11,095 nucleotides of DNA from Solirubrobacteraceae bacterium (GTDB lineage Bacteria; Actinomycetota; Thermoleophilia; Solirubrobacterales; Solirubrobacteraceae). Every line of letters starts with the position of its first letter. Position 1 is the stretch's first letter. Made by a program: the position numbers and the translations under genes. The stretch covers positions 1-11,095 of the forward strand of contig JAUJME010000016.1 in assembly GCA_030447005.1 (NCBI GenBank), written 5' to 3'. This document shows, one piece after another, positions 1-7,224 of the stretch. The notes below the pieces were generated by a model. It had not been told where the DNA came from. It did not search any database and saw nothing but the letters and a program-made list of their open reading frames with translations.

Positions 1-2
1 TC

Positions 3-1028
3 GCGCTCTACCTGATCTACCTCCTGCGCCGGCCGATCACCTGGGTGATCATCGCGGCGTTCATCGCGGTCGCCATCTCCGGGCCGATCGGGCTGCTCGA
101 GCGCCGGATCAAGCGCCGCGGGCTCGCGACCGCGATCGCCTACGTCGTGCTCGTCCTCGTGCCGGTCGGGATCGGCGCGCTGATCGTGCCCCCCGTCATC
201 CGGCAGGCCAACCAGCTCGTCGAGGACCTGCCGGGCTACGCGCAGCAGGTGCAGGAGTTCGTCCGCGGCAACGCGACGCTGCGCGGCCTCGAGGAGGACT
301 TCGACGTCACGGGGCGGCTCGAGGAGCAGGCGCGCGAGCTGCCGGGCCGCATCGGCAACGCCGCCGGCGTGCTCTCCGACGTCGGGCTCGGCCTCGTCAA
401 CTCGATCTTCGCGCTGGTCACGATCCTCATCCTGTCGGTCTTCCTGGTGGGCAGCGGGCGGCGTTGGATCGACGCCGCGCTCTCGATGCGACCACCCGAC
501 CAGGCCGAGCGCCTGCGCCGCACGACGGACCGGATCGGCAACGCGATCGGCGCCTACGTGGGCGGCGCGCTCGCGCAGGCGATCGTCGCCGGCGTGACCA
601 CGTACGTCGTCCTGCTGATCCTCGGCGTCCCGTTCGCCGGGCCGCTCGCGGTCCTCGTCGCCCTCTTCGACCTCATCCCGCTGGTCGGCGCGACGATCGG
701 CGCGGTGCTCGTGGGGGTGGTCACCGTGTTCTCGGACTTCCCGACGGACACCATCGTCTGGACGGTCTGGGCGATCGTCTACCAGCAGATCGAGAACACG
801 GTGATCCAGCCGCAGATCCAGAAGCGGGCGGTCAACATCCACCCGTTCGTGGTGCTCGTCTCCGTGCTCTTCGGCTCGACGCTGTTCGGCGTCCTGGGCG
901 CGCTGCTGGCGATCCCGCTGGCCGCCGCCGTGCAGATCGTCATCCGCGAGTTCCTCCACCTGCGCCGCTACGACCCGTCGCCTCCGCCCGCACCGCCGCC
1001 GGCCGGTGCGGTCGCGGCAGGCTCCTAA
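3..1028 (+). CDS. AI-2E family transporter (PerM/YdiK-like), 5'-truncated
   Basis: A polytopic inner-membrane protein of the AI-2E transporter family, whose members are proposed to be exporters or ion-coupled antiporters; the substrate cannot be read from sequence. The frame is open from base 3, so the gene starts outside the window. A GTG at 45 lies inside the first visible membrane segment and is unlikely to be the real start. About 341 residues are visible: hydrophobic hairpins at both ends, a soluble amphipathic stretch around residues 65-120, and the family's conserved C-terminal half with DLIPLVGA (about 223-230) and YQQIENTVIQPQI (about 260-272), followed by two more helices. The tail is rich in Pro and Ala (PPPAPPPAG) and probably disordered. 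The TAA stop at 1026-1028 also forms part of a TAAGCT box in front of the next gene. Family assignment is firm; function is not. Confidence 0.9.
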   Translation, partial: ALYLIYLLRRPITWVIIAAFIAVAISGPIGLLERRIKRRGLATAIAYVVLVLVPVGIGALIVPPVIRQANQLVEDLPGYAQQVQEFVRGNATLRGLEEDFDVTGRLEEQARELPGRIGNAAGVLSDVGLGLVNSIFALVTILILSVFLVGSGRRWIDAALSMRPPDQAERLRRTTDRIGNAIGAYVGGALAQAIVAGVTTYVVLLILGVPFAGPLAVLVALFDLIPLVGATIGAVLVGVVTVFSDFPTDTIVWTVWAIVYQQIENTVIQPQIQKRAVNIHPFVVLVSVLFGSTLFGVLGALLAIPLAAAVQIVIREFLHLRRYDPSPPPAPPPAGAVAAGS

Positions 1029-1031
1029 GCT
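1026..1031 (+). promoter_or_regulatory. Candidate -10 box (TAAGCT) of the cupin gene
   Basis: TAAGCT fits the actinobacterial TANNNT -10 pattern. It ends 8 bases before the ATG at 1040, so transcription would begin at or almost at the start codon (leaderless). No Shine-Dalgarno sequence precedes that ATG, and no clear -35 is visible. The box overlaps the stop codon of the upstream transporter. The same spacing recurs before other genes in this window. Confidence 0.45.
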
Positions 1032-1039
1032 TCGTCGCG

Positions 1040-1465
1040 ATGCAGGCGGGCGTGACCCTCGGACAGCTCGCCCTCGGGCTCGAAGACCGCTTCCAGCGGC
1101 TGCGCTCGGAGCTCGGGGTCGAGGCCTTCGGGCTCAACCTCATGCACCTCGCTCCGGGTCAGCGCGGGCGGATCCACTCCCACGAGCGCCAGGAGGAGGT
1201 CTACGTGGTCCTCCACGGAACGCTGACGCTCGAGCTGTCCGGCGACGAGCGCCACGAGCTGGCGAGGGGCGAGCTCGCGCGGGTGGCGCCCGACGTGCGC
1301 CGGCAGCTCTCCAACCGCAGCGACGGCCCGGTGCGCTTCCTCGCGATCGGCGGCGCGGGCGACCACGAGGGCCGCGACGGCGTCGCCTACGCGGGCTGGG
1401 AGGCCGCCGAAGGGCGCCCCCCGGCCGACGTGCCGCTGCCGGACGACCTGGCGGCCGGCGGCTGA
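1040..1465 (+). CDS. Small single-domain cupin protein
   Basis: A 141-residue protein with one cupin beta-barrel. Motif 1 is clear: G40, then H46, H48, E52/E53 and G60 (pattern GxxxxxHxHxxxxE...G), which normally supplies metal ligands. Motif 2 (residues about 77-92, GELARVAPDVRRQLSN) keeps the Pro and Asn, but the usual His ligand position appears to be Gln89, so metal binding may be incomplete or use another ligand. Cupins this small include sugar isomerases, dioxygenases and sensor-like proteins, and the substrate cannot be assigned. The ATG at 1040 was chosen because the cupin fold starts soon after it and a TAAGCT box lies 8 bases upstream. Upstream in-frame sequence is the shifted reading of the transporter gene. 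The next gene follows after 6 bases, suggesting co-transcription. Confidence 0.85.
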   Translation: MQAGVTLGQLALGLEDRFQRLRSELGVEAFGLNLMHLAPGQRGRIHSHERQEEVYVVLHGTLTLELSGDERHELARGELARVAPDVRRQLSNRSDGPVRFLAIGGAGDHEGRDGVAYAGWEAAEGRPPADVPLPDDLAAGG

Positions 1466-1471
1466 GCGGCG

Positions 1472-1807
1472 ATGGACGAGGGCGTGCCCATCTCCTACAA
1501 GCTGCTGGCGCGCGGCACCCCGGTCGTCTCCTCCGACGGCGTGCAGCTCGGCGTCGCCGAGCGGGCGATCGACAACGCCAAGGAGCAGATCTTCGACGGG
1601 ATCGTCATGCGCGCCGGGGACCGGCTGCTGTGGATCGACGCGCCGGAGGTGGCGCGCATCTACGAGCGCCAGGTGCAGATCACGCTCGACGCGGCGACCG
1701 CCGAGGCGCAGCTCGGCCCGTATGAGCCGGGCGCGCCCGAGTTCAGCGCGAACGTCCGCGCCGGGCGGATCGGGCGCTTCTTCGGCGGCGGCTGGAAGCG
1801 CCGCTAG
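1472..1807 (+). CDS. PRC-barrel-like small protein
   Basis: A 111-residue soluble protein. Residues about 8-70 have the pattern of a PRC-barrel or DUF2171-type domain: GTPVVSSDGVQLG (15-27) is the typical 'switch setting, identity of the sequence, next strand' opening, followed by FDGIVMR and LLWIDAPEV strands. Such domains bind RNA, protein or photosynthetic partners in other families; here the role is unknown. The C-terminus is basic (IGRFFGGGWKRR). The start lies 6 bases after the cupin stop with no strong ribosome site, which suggests translational coupling. Its TAG stop overlaps the TAG stop of the facing heme A synthase gene in a shared CTAG at 1804-1807. The gene is real by codon bias and position; the domain name is a pattern-based guess. 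Confidence 0.7.
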   Translation: MDEGVPISYKLLARGTPVVSSDGVQLGVAERAIDNAKEQIFDGIVMRAGDRLLWIDAPEVARIYERQVQITLDAATAEAQLGPYEPGAPEFSANVRAGRIGRFFGGGWKRR

Positions 1808-2775
1808 CCCGAGGTCACGAGCGGGCGCCGGTCGGCCTCGGGCTCCGGGGCGGGCGCCGGGCGCTCGTCCGCGGGCGCGAGGCGGCCGGCGGCGGCCACC
1901 GCCCACAGCAGGGCGATCCAGGTCAGCGCCGCGAGCGCGACGTGGACCCAGACGATCCCCGGCGGCAGCTCGAGCAGGTACTGCGTCGTGCCGACCACGC
2001 CCTGGGCGGCGAGCAGCAGGCAGACGGCCGTGAGCGCCCGGCGGGTGAGCGCGTCCGCGCCGCGGCGGCGCAGCAGCCACCAGACCGCGACGGCGGCGAG
2101 GCCGAGCGCGGCGGCGATCCGGGCGTGGCCCCTGATCGCCCACTCGAGCGTCTCGAGGCCGAACCACTCGATCCGGTCGACCTCGTCGCCGGTGCCCTCC
2201 CCGCCGGCGTGCGGGCCGGCCGCCGTGGCCACCGTCCCGGCCGCGATGGCGACGAACCCGAACGGCGCGAGCGCCCGCACCGCCCAGGTGGCGGCGCGGT
2301 CGGTGGCCGGCGGGCGCTCCCCCGGTTCGTAACGCGAGCGCCAGACCAGCGAGACGGCGGCGACCAGCAGCAGCATCGAGAGCAGGTGGTGGCCCATCAC
2401 CCAGCCCGGGGCGAGGTCGTACCAGACCGTCATCCCGCCGAGGATCGCCTGGGCGAGGACGCCGAGCGGGAGCAGGAAGGCGATCAGCGCGAGGTCGCGC
2501 CGGTACGGGCGGCGGCGGAAGGCGGCGAGGAAGGCCAGGATGCAGGGGAACGCCACCACGCCCGTCAGCAGCCGGTTGCCGAACTCGATGAGCCCGTGGA
2601 CGTGCAACTCGGGCGCGAGGCTCGTGCCGTTGCACTTGGGCCAGTCCGGGCAGCCGAGCCCGGAGCCGGTCAGCCGCACCGCCGCGCCGGTGAAGACGAT
2701 CAGCGTGAGGACCCCGAGGGCGGCGTACGCGATCCGCAGGTAGGTGCGCGGTGTCACGGTCGGGAGGCGTCGCAC
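1804..2775 (-). CDS. ctaA: Heme A synthase, CtaA/Cox15 family
   Basis: Oxidises heme O to heme A for the aa3-type cytochrome c oxidase; an integral membrane enzyme of about eight helices. The 323-residue product shows the family hallmarks: a first helix ending TGAAVRLTGSGLGCPDWPKC (Cys42 and Cys48), HVHGLIEFGNR (His58/His60, Glu64), GWVMGHH (His129/130), RGHARIAAALG (His217) and VWVHVALAALTW (His278). These match the conserved heme-ligand histidines and the catalytic acidic residue; the EFGNR form is the one I associate with actinobacterial CtaA. The C-terminal tail is Pro/Glu/Ala-rich. I chose the GTG at 2775 because AAGG sits 5 bases upstream and a TACTCT box ends 9 bases before it; a GTG at 2757 is the alternative. 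The frame is open further upstream but overlaps the divergent glycosyltransferase there. No other cox genes are visible. Confidence 0.92.
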   Translation of the reverse strand: MRRLPTVTPRTYLRIAYAALGVLTLIVFTGAAVRLTGSGLGCPDWPKCNGTSLAPELHVHGLIEFGNRLLTGVVAFPCILAFLAAFRRRPYRRDLALIAFLLPLGVLAQAILGGMTVWYDLAPGWVMGHHLLSMLLLVAAVSLVWRSRYEPGERPPATDRAATWAVRALAPFGFVAIAAGTVATAAGPHAGGEGTGDEVDRIEWFGLETLEWAIRGHARIAAALGLAAVAVWWLLRRRGADALTRRALTAVCLLLAAQGVVGTTQYLLELPPGIVWVHVALAALTWIALLWAVAAAGRLAPADERPAPAPEPEADRRPLVTSG

Positions 2776-2783
2776 GGGGGCCT

Positions 2784-2789
2784 TAGAGT
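2784..2789 (+). promoter_or_regulatory. Candidate -10 box (TAGAGT) of the GT2/FAD/rmlC operon
   Basis: TAGAGT ends 8 bases before the ATG at 2798, fitting a leaderless actinobacterial start; no Shine-Dalgarno sequence precedes the ATG. Together with the opposite-strand TACTCT it forms a near-symmetric TAGAGTA/TACTCTA element inside a gap of about 22 bp between two divergent starts. No -35 is evident on this strand. Confidence 0.5.
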
Positions 2790-2790
2790 A
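2785..2790 (-). promoter_or_regulatory. Candidate -10 box (TACTCT) of the heme A synthase gene
   Basis: Read on the minus strand, bases 2790 to 2785 spell TACTCT, matching TANNNT. Nine bases separate it from the GTG at 2775, so the mRNA would have little or no leader. An AAGG at 2784-2781 could also act as a ribosome site if transcription starts further upstream. The box overlaps the plus-strand TAGAGT box almost completely. No -35 is evident. Confidence 0.45.
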
Positions 2791-2797
2791 GTGGCGG

Positions 2798-3751
2798 ATG
2801 CCCCGGGAGCTCCACCTCCTCAGCGTCGTGGCGCCGATGCTCGACGAGGAGCAGCTCGCCGGCGCCTTCCACGCCCGGACGACGGCTGCGCTCGAGGGGA
2901 TCCCCTTCGAGCTCATCGTCGTCGACGACGGCTCGACGGACGGCACGCCGGCGCTCCTCGACGAGCTCGCGCGCACCGATCCCCGCGTCCGCGTCCTCCA
3001 CCTCTCGCGCTCCTTCGGCCACCAGCTCGCGCTCACCGCGGGGCTCGACCACGCGCGCGGCGACGCCGTCGTGCTCATCGACGGCGACCTCCAGGACCCG
3101 CCCGAGCTCATCCCGGCGCTGCTGGCCCGCTGGCGCGAGGGGGTCGACATCGTGGTCGCCAAGCGCCGCGTGCGCGCGGGCGAGACGCGCTTCAAGCTGC
3201 TCACCGCGCGGGGCTTCTACGCGCTGCTCGGCCGGCTCGCCCAGGTCCCGCTCGAGCCCAACGCGGGCGACTTCCGCCTGCTCGACCGCCAGGTGGTCGA
3301 CGCGCTGGGCGGCCTGCGCGAGCGCAACCGCTTCCTGCGCGGGATGACCTCGTGGGTCGGCTTCGAGGCCGACGTCGTCGAGTACGACCGCGAGGCGCGC
3401 GCCGGCGGGGCGACCAAGTTCAGCGTCGGCAAGATGCTGCGCTTCGGCTTCGACGGCGTGGCTTCCTTCTCCCACGTCCCGCTCCAGATCGCCACGCTGC
3501 TCGGCCTGGCGTTCGCGCTGATCGCGTTCGCCCTCCTGCCGCTCACCGTGATCGCCCGCTACGCCGGCATCTACGAGCGCGGCGTGCCGTCCGTGCTCTT
3601 CGCCGTCCTGCTCATCGGCGGCATCCAGCTCATGACGCTCGGGGTCATCGGCGAGTACGTCGGGCGCATCTACGACGAGGTCAAGCGCCGGCCGCTGTAC
3701 GTCGTCAAGCGCGACACGGGCGCCGGGGCGGGCGAGCAGGACCCTGCGTGA
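2798..3751 (+). CDS. Polyprenyl-phosphate GT2 glycosyltransferase (GtrB/ArnC/DPM1-like)
   Basis: Predicted to move a sugar from a nucleotide donor onto a polyprenyl phosphate at the cytoplasmic face of the membrane. The 317-residue protein has an N-terminal GT-A fold with VVDDGSTDGT (41-50), LIDGDLQDPPE (93-103, the metal-binding DxD-type site) and NAGDFRLLDR (155-164), the signature of the GtrB/DPM1-like branch. Two C-terminal membrane helices (about 229-253 and 264-287) follow, then a basic cytosolic tail, as in GtrB. The length fits that branch. The ATG was chosen because the fold begins immediately and a TAGAGT box lies 8 bases upstream. It overlaps the next gene by 4 bases (GTGA at 3748-3751), indicating one operon with translational coupling. 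The sugar and acceptor cannot be told from sequence. Confidence 0.92.
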   Translation: MPRELHLLSVVAPMLDEEQLAGAFHARTTAALEGIPFELIVVDDGSTDGTPALLDELARTDPRVRVLHLSRSFGHQLALTAGLDHARGDAVVLIDGDLQDPPELIPALLARWREGVDIVVAKRRVRAGETRFKLLTARGFYALLGRLAQVPLEPNAGDFRLLDRQVVDALGGLRERNRFLRGMTSWVGFEADVVEYDREARAGGATKFSVGKMLRFGFDGVASFSHVPLQIATLLGLAFALIAFALLPLTVIARYAGIYERGVPSVLFAVLLIGGIQLMTLGVIGEYVGRIYDEVKRRPLYVVKRDTGAGAGEQDPA

Positions 3752-5115
3752 GGGTCTGCGTCGCCGGCGCGGGCGTCGCCGGGCTCGTCTGCGCCCACCG
3801 CCTCACCCAGGCGGGGCACGCCTGCGACGTCTACGAGCGCTGGCCGGGGCTGGGCGGCCAGGCCGCGACGCTCGACGCGGGCGGCGGCGTGCGCCTGGAG
3901 CGCTACTACCACCACCTGTTCACGAGCGACCGCCACATCGCCGCCCTCTACGAGGAGCTCGGGATGCCGGACGAGCTCGAGTGGCGGCCGTCCTCGGTCG
4001 CGTTCTTCCTCGAGGGCCGCTCGTGGCCGTTCACGGGGCCGCTCGACCTGCTGCGCTTCGGCCCGCTCTCCCCCGCGGCGCGGATCCGGATGGGCCTCGC
4101 GGTGCTGCGCCTCCAGCGCGCGGCGGGGAAGGCGGGCGTGGCGCCCTACGAGCGCGAGACGGCGGCGGCCTGGGTGCGGCGCGAGATGGGCGCCGAGGCG
4201 TGGGAGAAGGTGTGGGGGCCGCTGCTGCGCGGGAAGTTCGGCGACCGCGCGGAGGACATCTCGATGGCCTGGCTGTGGGGCAAGCTGACGATGCGCCGGC
4301 AGCTCAAGGGCCGCGAGGCGCGCAAGGAGCTGCTCGGCTACCCGCGGCGCTCGTGGGAGCCGCTGTTCGACGCGCTCGTCGCCTCGATCGAGGGCGGCGG
4401 CGGGCGCGTGCTCATCGACCGGCCGATCGCCCGCATCTCCCCCGGCTTCGAGATCACCGCCGCCGCCCCCGGCTCCTTTCGCCGCGGCCACGACCCGGCG
4501 GCCTTCGAGCCGGCCGGCGAGCCGCCCGAGCGCTACGACGCGGTGGTCGCCACGGTCCCGAGCGACGTCTTCACCCGCATGCTCGACCCCGAGCTCGCCC
4601 GGCGCATCGGCGACGACTACCTATCGCGGCTCGCCGCGGTCGAGTACCACACGGCGCTCTGCCTGCTGCTCGAGCTCGACCGTCCGTTCGGCGCCCACTA
4701 CTGGACGAACGTCGCCGACCGCTCGCTGCCGTTCGTCGGCGTCATCGAGCACACGAACTTCGTCGAGCCCGCGCGCTACGGCGGCCGGCGCTTCCTCTAC
4801 GTCGCCAACTACCTCGCGCCGGGCGACGAGCTGCTCGCCCTCTCCCCCGAGGCGCTGATCGAGCGCTACACCCCCGGCCTGCGCAGGATGAGCCCGGGGT
4901 TCGACCCCGCCTGGATCCGCGAGCGCTGGCTGTTCCGCGAGCCGGCCGCCCAGCCCATCGTCACCGTCGGCTACCCGGAGCGCATCCCGCCGCTCCAGAC
5001 CGGCGTGCCGAACCTCGTGCTCGCCAACACGACGCAGATCTATCCCGAGGACCGCGGGACGAACTACGCGGTCCGGCTCGGCGGGCGGGCGGCGGATAGC
5101 CTGCTCGGCCGATGA
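3748..5115 (+). CDS. FAD-dependent amine-oxidase/protoporphyrinogen-oxidase-like oxidoreductase
   Basis: A 455-residue flavoprotein. The N-terminus is a Rossmann beta-alpha-beta unit: VCVAGAGVAG (3-12, GxGxxG) with Glu30 ending strand 2 (DVYER), followed by GGQAAT. The C-terminal FAD-contact motif is NLVLANTTQIYPEDRGTNYAV (422-442). In between is a substrate domain with many aromatic residues (WGPLLRGKFGD, 156-166). A loop at about 237-262, rich in Ala, Pro and Gly, looks longer than usual for this fold. Relatives of this type (COG1232-like) include protoporphyrinogen oxidases, desaturases and proteins in polysaccharide clusters; nothing shows a heme role here. It starts with GTG inside the preceding stop (GTGA) and ends with ATGA shared with rmlC, so it is the middle gene of the operon. 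A redox step on a lipid-linked sugar or lipid carrier is inference from context. Confidence 0.88.
   Translation: MRVCVAGAGVAGLVCAHRLTQAGHACDVYERWPGLGGQAATLDAGGGVRLERYYHHLFTSDRHIAALYEELGMPDELEWRPSSVAFFLEGRSWPFTGPLDLLRFGPLSPAARIRMGLAVLRLQRAAGKAGVAPYERETAAAWVRREMGAEAWEKVWGPLLRGKFGDRAEDISMAWLWGKLTMRRQLKGREARKELLGYPRRSWEPLFDALVASIEGGGGRVLIDRPIARISPGFEITAAAPGSFRRGHDPAAFEPAGEPPERYDAVVATVPSDVFTRMLDPELARRIGDDYLSRLAAVEYHTALCLLLELDRPFGAHYWTNVADRSLPFVGVIEHTNFVEPARYGGRRFLYVANYLAPGDELLALSPEALIERYTPGLRRMSPGFDPAWIRERWLFREPAAQPIVTVGYPERIPPLQTGVPNLVLANTTQIYPEDRGTNYAVRLGGRAADSLLGR
5097..5102 (+). promoter_or_regulatory. Candidate internal -10 box (TAGCCT) ahead of rmlC
   Basis: TAGCCT lies inside the last codons of the FAD gene and ends 9 bases before the rmlC ATG at 5112. 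The nonamer TAGCCTGCT is repeated exactly before the hydrolase gene at 9068-9076, again just upstream of an ATG. It could give rmlC a second, leaderless transcript besides read-through from the operon promoter. Being inside codons (GAT AGC CTG CTC), it could also be chance. Confidence 0.35.
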
Positions 5116-5660
5116 GGACCATCCCCACCCGGATCGACGGCCCGCTGCTGCTCGCGCCCGACGTCCACGGCGACGAGCGCGGGTTCTTCGTCGAGACCTG
5201 GCGCGAGGACGAGTGGGCGGAGCTGGGGATCGACGCGCGCTTCGTCCAGGACAACCACTCGCGCTCGCGGCGCGGGACGGTGCGCGGCATCCACTTCCAG
5301 ACCTCGCCCGGCCAGGGCAAGCTCGTCCGCGTCGCGCGGGGGCGCGTGTGGGACGTCGTCGTCGACCTGCGGCGCGGCTCGCCGACCTTCGGCGAGTGGG
5401 AGGCGATCGAGCTCTACGACACCGGCGGCCTCCAGCTGTGGATCCCGATCGGCTTCGGCCACGGCTTCTGCGTGCTCTCCGAGACCGCCGACTTCGTCTA
5501 CCGGTGCACGAGCTACTACGACCCGGCCACCGAGGCCGGCTTCGCGTTCGACGACCCCGAGGTGGGGATCGAGTGGCCGGAGGGGCTCGAGCTGCTGGTG
5601 TCCGACCGCGACCGCACGGCGCCCCCGCTGGCCGAGATCGCCGCCGGCCTGCCCTTCTAG
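5112..5660 (+). CDS. rmlC: dTDP-4-dehydrorhamnose 3,5-epimerase
   Basis: Epimerises dTDP-4-keto-6-deoxyglucose at C3 and C5, the third step of dTDP-L-rhamnose synthesis, in the cytosol. The 182-residue length is typical. The cupin-like fold carries the signatures: FVQDNHSRSRRGTVRGIHFQ (44-63) with catalytic His61, GKLVR (69-73) with substrate-binding Lys70, DLRRGSPTFG (85-94), LWIPIGFGHGF (109-119), and Tyr130 in DFVYRCTSYY as the catalytic acid. A 3-only or 5-only epimerase relative, or one acting on another 4-keto sugar, cannot be excluded. It overlaps the FAD gene by 4 bases (ATGA) and closes the operon. The TAG stop shares CTAG (5657-5660) with the stop of the facing glycosyltransferase. 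The rmlA, rmlB and rmlD genes are not in this window. Confidence 0.93.
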   Translation: MRTIPTRIDGPLLLAPDVHGDERGFFVETWREDEWAELGIDARFVQDNHSRSRRGTVRGIHFQTSPGQGKLVRVARGRVWDVVVDLRRGSPTFGEWEAIELYDTGGLQLWIPIGFGHGFCVLSETADFVYRCTSYYDPATEAGFAFDDPEVGIEWPEGLELLVSDRDRTAPPLAEIAAGLPF

Positions 5661-7222
5661 CCCGCGCCGTCGCCCGCCGCCTCGAGGCGCAGGCGGGCGT
5701 TCTCGGCGTCGAGCTCGCCGACGCGCTCCTGGAGGTCGGTGATCACGAGGTCGGCACGCAGCGGGTTGGCGCCGGGCGCCGCCTCGCGCAGCCGCTCGAG
5801 CTCGTCCTCGTGCCGGCGGCGCTCGCGCTCGAGCGCCGCGCGCAACTCGGCGAGCTCGGCCACGAGCCGGGGGTCGGTCCGCGACGTGCTCGCGAGCTCC
5901 GCCCGGAGCCGCTCGACCTCCTCGCCGAGCCGCACGGCCTCGCGGGCCCGGCTGTTCTCGCGCTGGTGGGCGAGCATCGGCTCGATCTCCGGGGCGGGCG
6001 CCGCAACCTCGAGCTCGTGCACCGCCTCGGTCCCGAACCACCGCACGTGCTCGTGGATGAGCCCGACCTCGAGCCGGTAGCGCCCCGGCTCGGGCGGCAC
6101 GGTGAGGGCGAGGTGGTGGCGGATCTCCGTCCGCGGCAGCACCGTCTCGAGGAAGACGTTGCGGCCCTCGAAGGCGACGCCCGGCTCGCCGGCCTTCGCC
6201 CAGCGGTAGCCGAGCCGGATCGGGCGCTCGGGGCGGTCGCCCGCCGGCCAGCGTTCGTCACCGAGGTTGCGCACGAGCACGAGCACGTGGTGGAGGATCC
6301 CGGCGCGGACGCTGAACGGCGGGTCGGGGAGGATGACCTCGCCGGCGTGGGCCTCGGGGTTGACCGGCCGCTCGAGGATCGGCAGGCGCACCTCGTCGGC
6401 GCCCACGTGCTCGACGGGCGCGACCTCCTCCTCGCCGGCCGCGCTCCCCGGCGCGGCGTCGAGCAGCGCCCGGATCGCCGGCGCGTCCTCCTCCGGCACC
6501 GCCACGGTGACCAGGTCCTCGCCCGCCTCGGGGTAGTACGGCGCGTTGACGGACATGCCGGCAAAGACGAGCCCCGGGTTGTCCTCCTCGTGGAGCAGGA
6601 CCTTCTTGCGCCGCGCCTCCGCATCCCGCGCGACGAGATCGAGGTGGTAGAAGGGCGCGTCGACGAGTCGGGACTCGCCGATGGCGGTCTCGTCGGAGTG
6701 CCGGGGGCCCGTGTAGGTGACGAGCCCGTGGATCGTGCGGGTGAGCCGCGGGATGTACTCGATCGACCAGGGCGGCTCGTCGAGCAGGGTGCCGGCGTCG
6801 GGCCACACCCACCGGCGGCGGAGGCGGTACTGGCTCAGGCGCCGGTCGGCGAGCAGCTCGGGGAGCGCGTCGAGCAGCGCCCGGCTGGGGACCTCGTCGT
6901 CGTCGAGCCGCATGACCCAGTCGGCCGACGCCTGCTCGAAGAGCCACCCCCAGAGGTTGGCGCTCGACGGGCGGTCCTGGCTGAAGGAGATCCGCCGGTC
7001 GGCGAGGTCGCGGCAGACCTCGAGCGTATCGCGCCCGGCGCCGGCGTCGACCGCCAGGACGATCTCGTCCACGTGGTCCCGGACGACCTCGAGCAGCGCG
7101 CGCGTGCGGCCGGAGGGCCCGGCGGTCGCCACGCAGAACGACAGCGTGGGTCGGGGGCGGCGAAACGGCCGGCGCGGCACGGTGAGCGCACGATACCGGG
7201 CACCGCGCGCCGCTCCGGCCAT
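5657..7222 (-). CDS. GT2-family glycosyltransferase with beta-sandwich domain and coiled-coil tail
   Basis: A 521-residue protein with three parts. Residues about 24-230 are a GT-A fold: TLSFCVATAGPSGRT (26-40), EIVLAVDAGAGRDT (53-66), QDRPSSANLWGWLFE (82-96) and the metal site DWVMRLDDDEVPS (101-113). Residues about 296-408 form a predicted all-beta domain (VRNLGDERW at 317-325, PIRLGYRW at 334-341, LIHEHVRWFG at 388-397). Residues about 420-515 are Glu/Arg/Leu heptads, a coiled coil. No membrane helix or signal peptide is seen, so it is likely cytosolic. The ATG at 7222 is 2 bases after the stop of the paralogous upstream gene, suggesting coupling. A GTG at 7180, 9 bases after a TATCGT box, is an alternative start that keeps the fold intact. 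The donor, acceptor and the role of the coiled coil are unknown. Confidence 0.82.
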   Translation of the reverse strand: MAGAARGARYRALTVPRRPFRRPRPTLSFCVATAGPSGRTRALLEVVRDHVDEIVLAVDAGAGRDTLEVCRDLADRRISFSQDRPSSANLWGWLFEQASADWVMRLDDDEVPSRALLDALPELLADRRLSQYRLRRRWVWPDAGTLLDEPPWSIEYIPRLTRTIHGLVTYTGPRHSDETAIGESRLVDAPFYHLDLVARDAEARRKKVLLHEEDNPGLVFAGMSVNAPYYPEAGEDLVTVAVPEEDAPAIRALLDAAPGSAAGEEEVAPVEHVGADEVRLPILERPVNPEAHAGEVILPDPPFSVRAGILHHVLVLVRNLGDERWPAGDRPERPIRLGYRWAKAGEPGVAFEGRNVFLETVLPRTEIRHHLALTVPPEPGRYRLEVGLIHEHVRWFGTEAVHELEVAAPAPEIEPMLAHQRENSRAREAVRLGEEVERLRAELASTSRTDPRLVAELAELRAALERERRRHEDELERLREAAPGANPLRADLVITDLQERVGELDAENARLRLEAAGDGAG

Positions 7223-7224
7223 CG

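Noticed and set aside
1025..2635. 536-codon minus-strand open frame across the cupin, PRC-barrel-like gene and part of ctaA
   Set aside because: It conflicts with three better genes, and its content is compositional.
2776..3204. N-terminal extension of the heme A synthase frame into the glycosyltransferase gene
   Set aside because: The extra residues are Ser/Arg-rich and antisense to the conserved GT2 catalytic motifs. The family normally starts just before the first helix, and GTG 2775 has AAGG and a -10 box.
1942..3747. Very long plus-strand open frame continuing upstream of the FAD gene
   Set aside because: It runs antisense through ctaA and out of frame through the GT2 gene. Its translation is Arg/Ala/Pro/Gly-rich without domains, a normal artefact of high-GC DNA. 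Only the part from 3748 is a gene.
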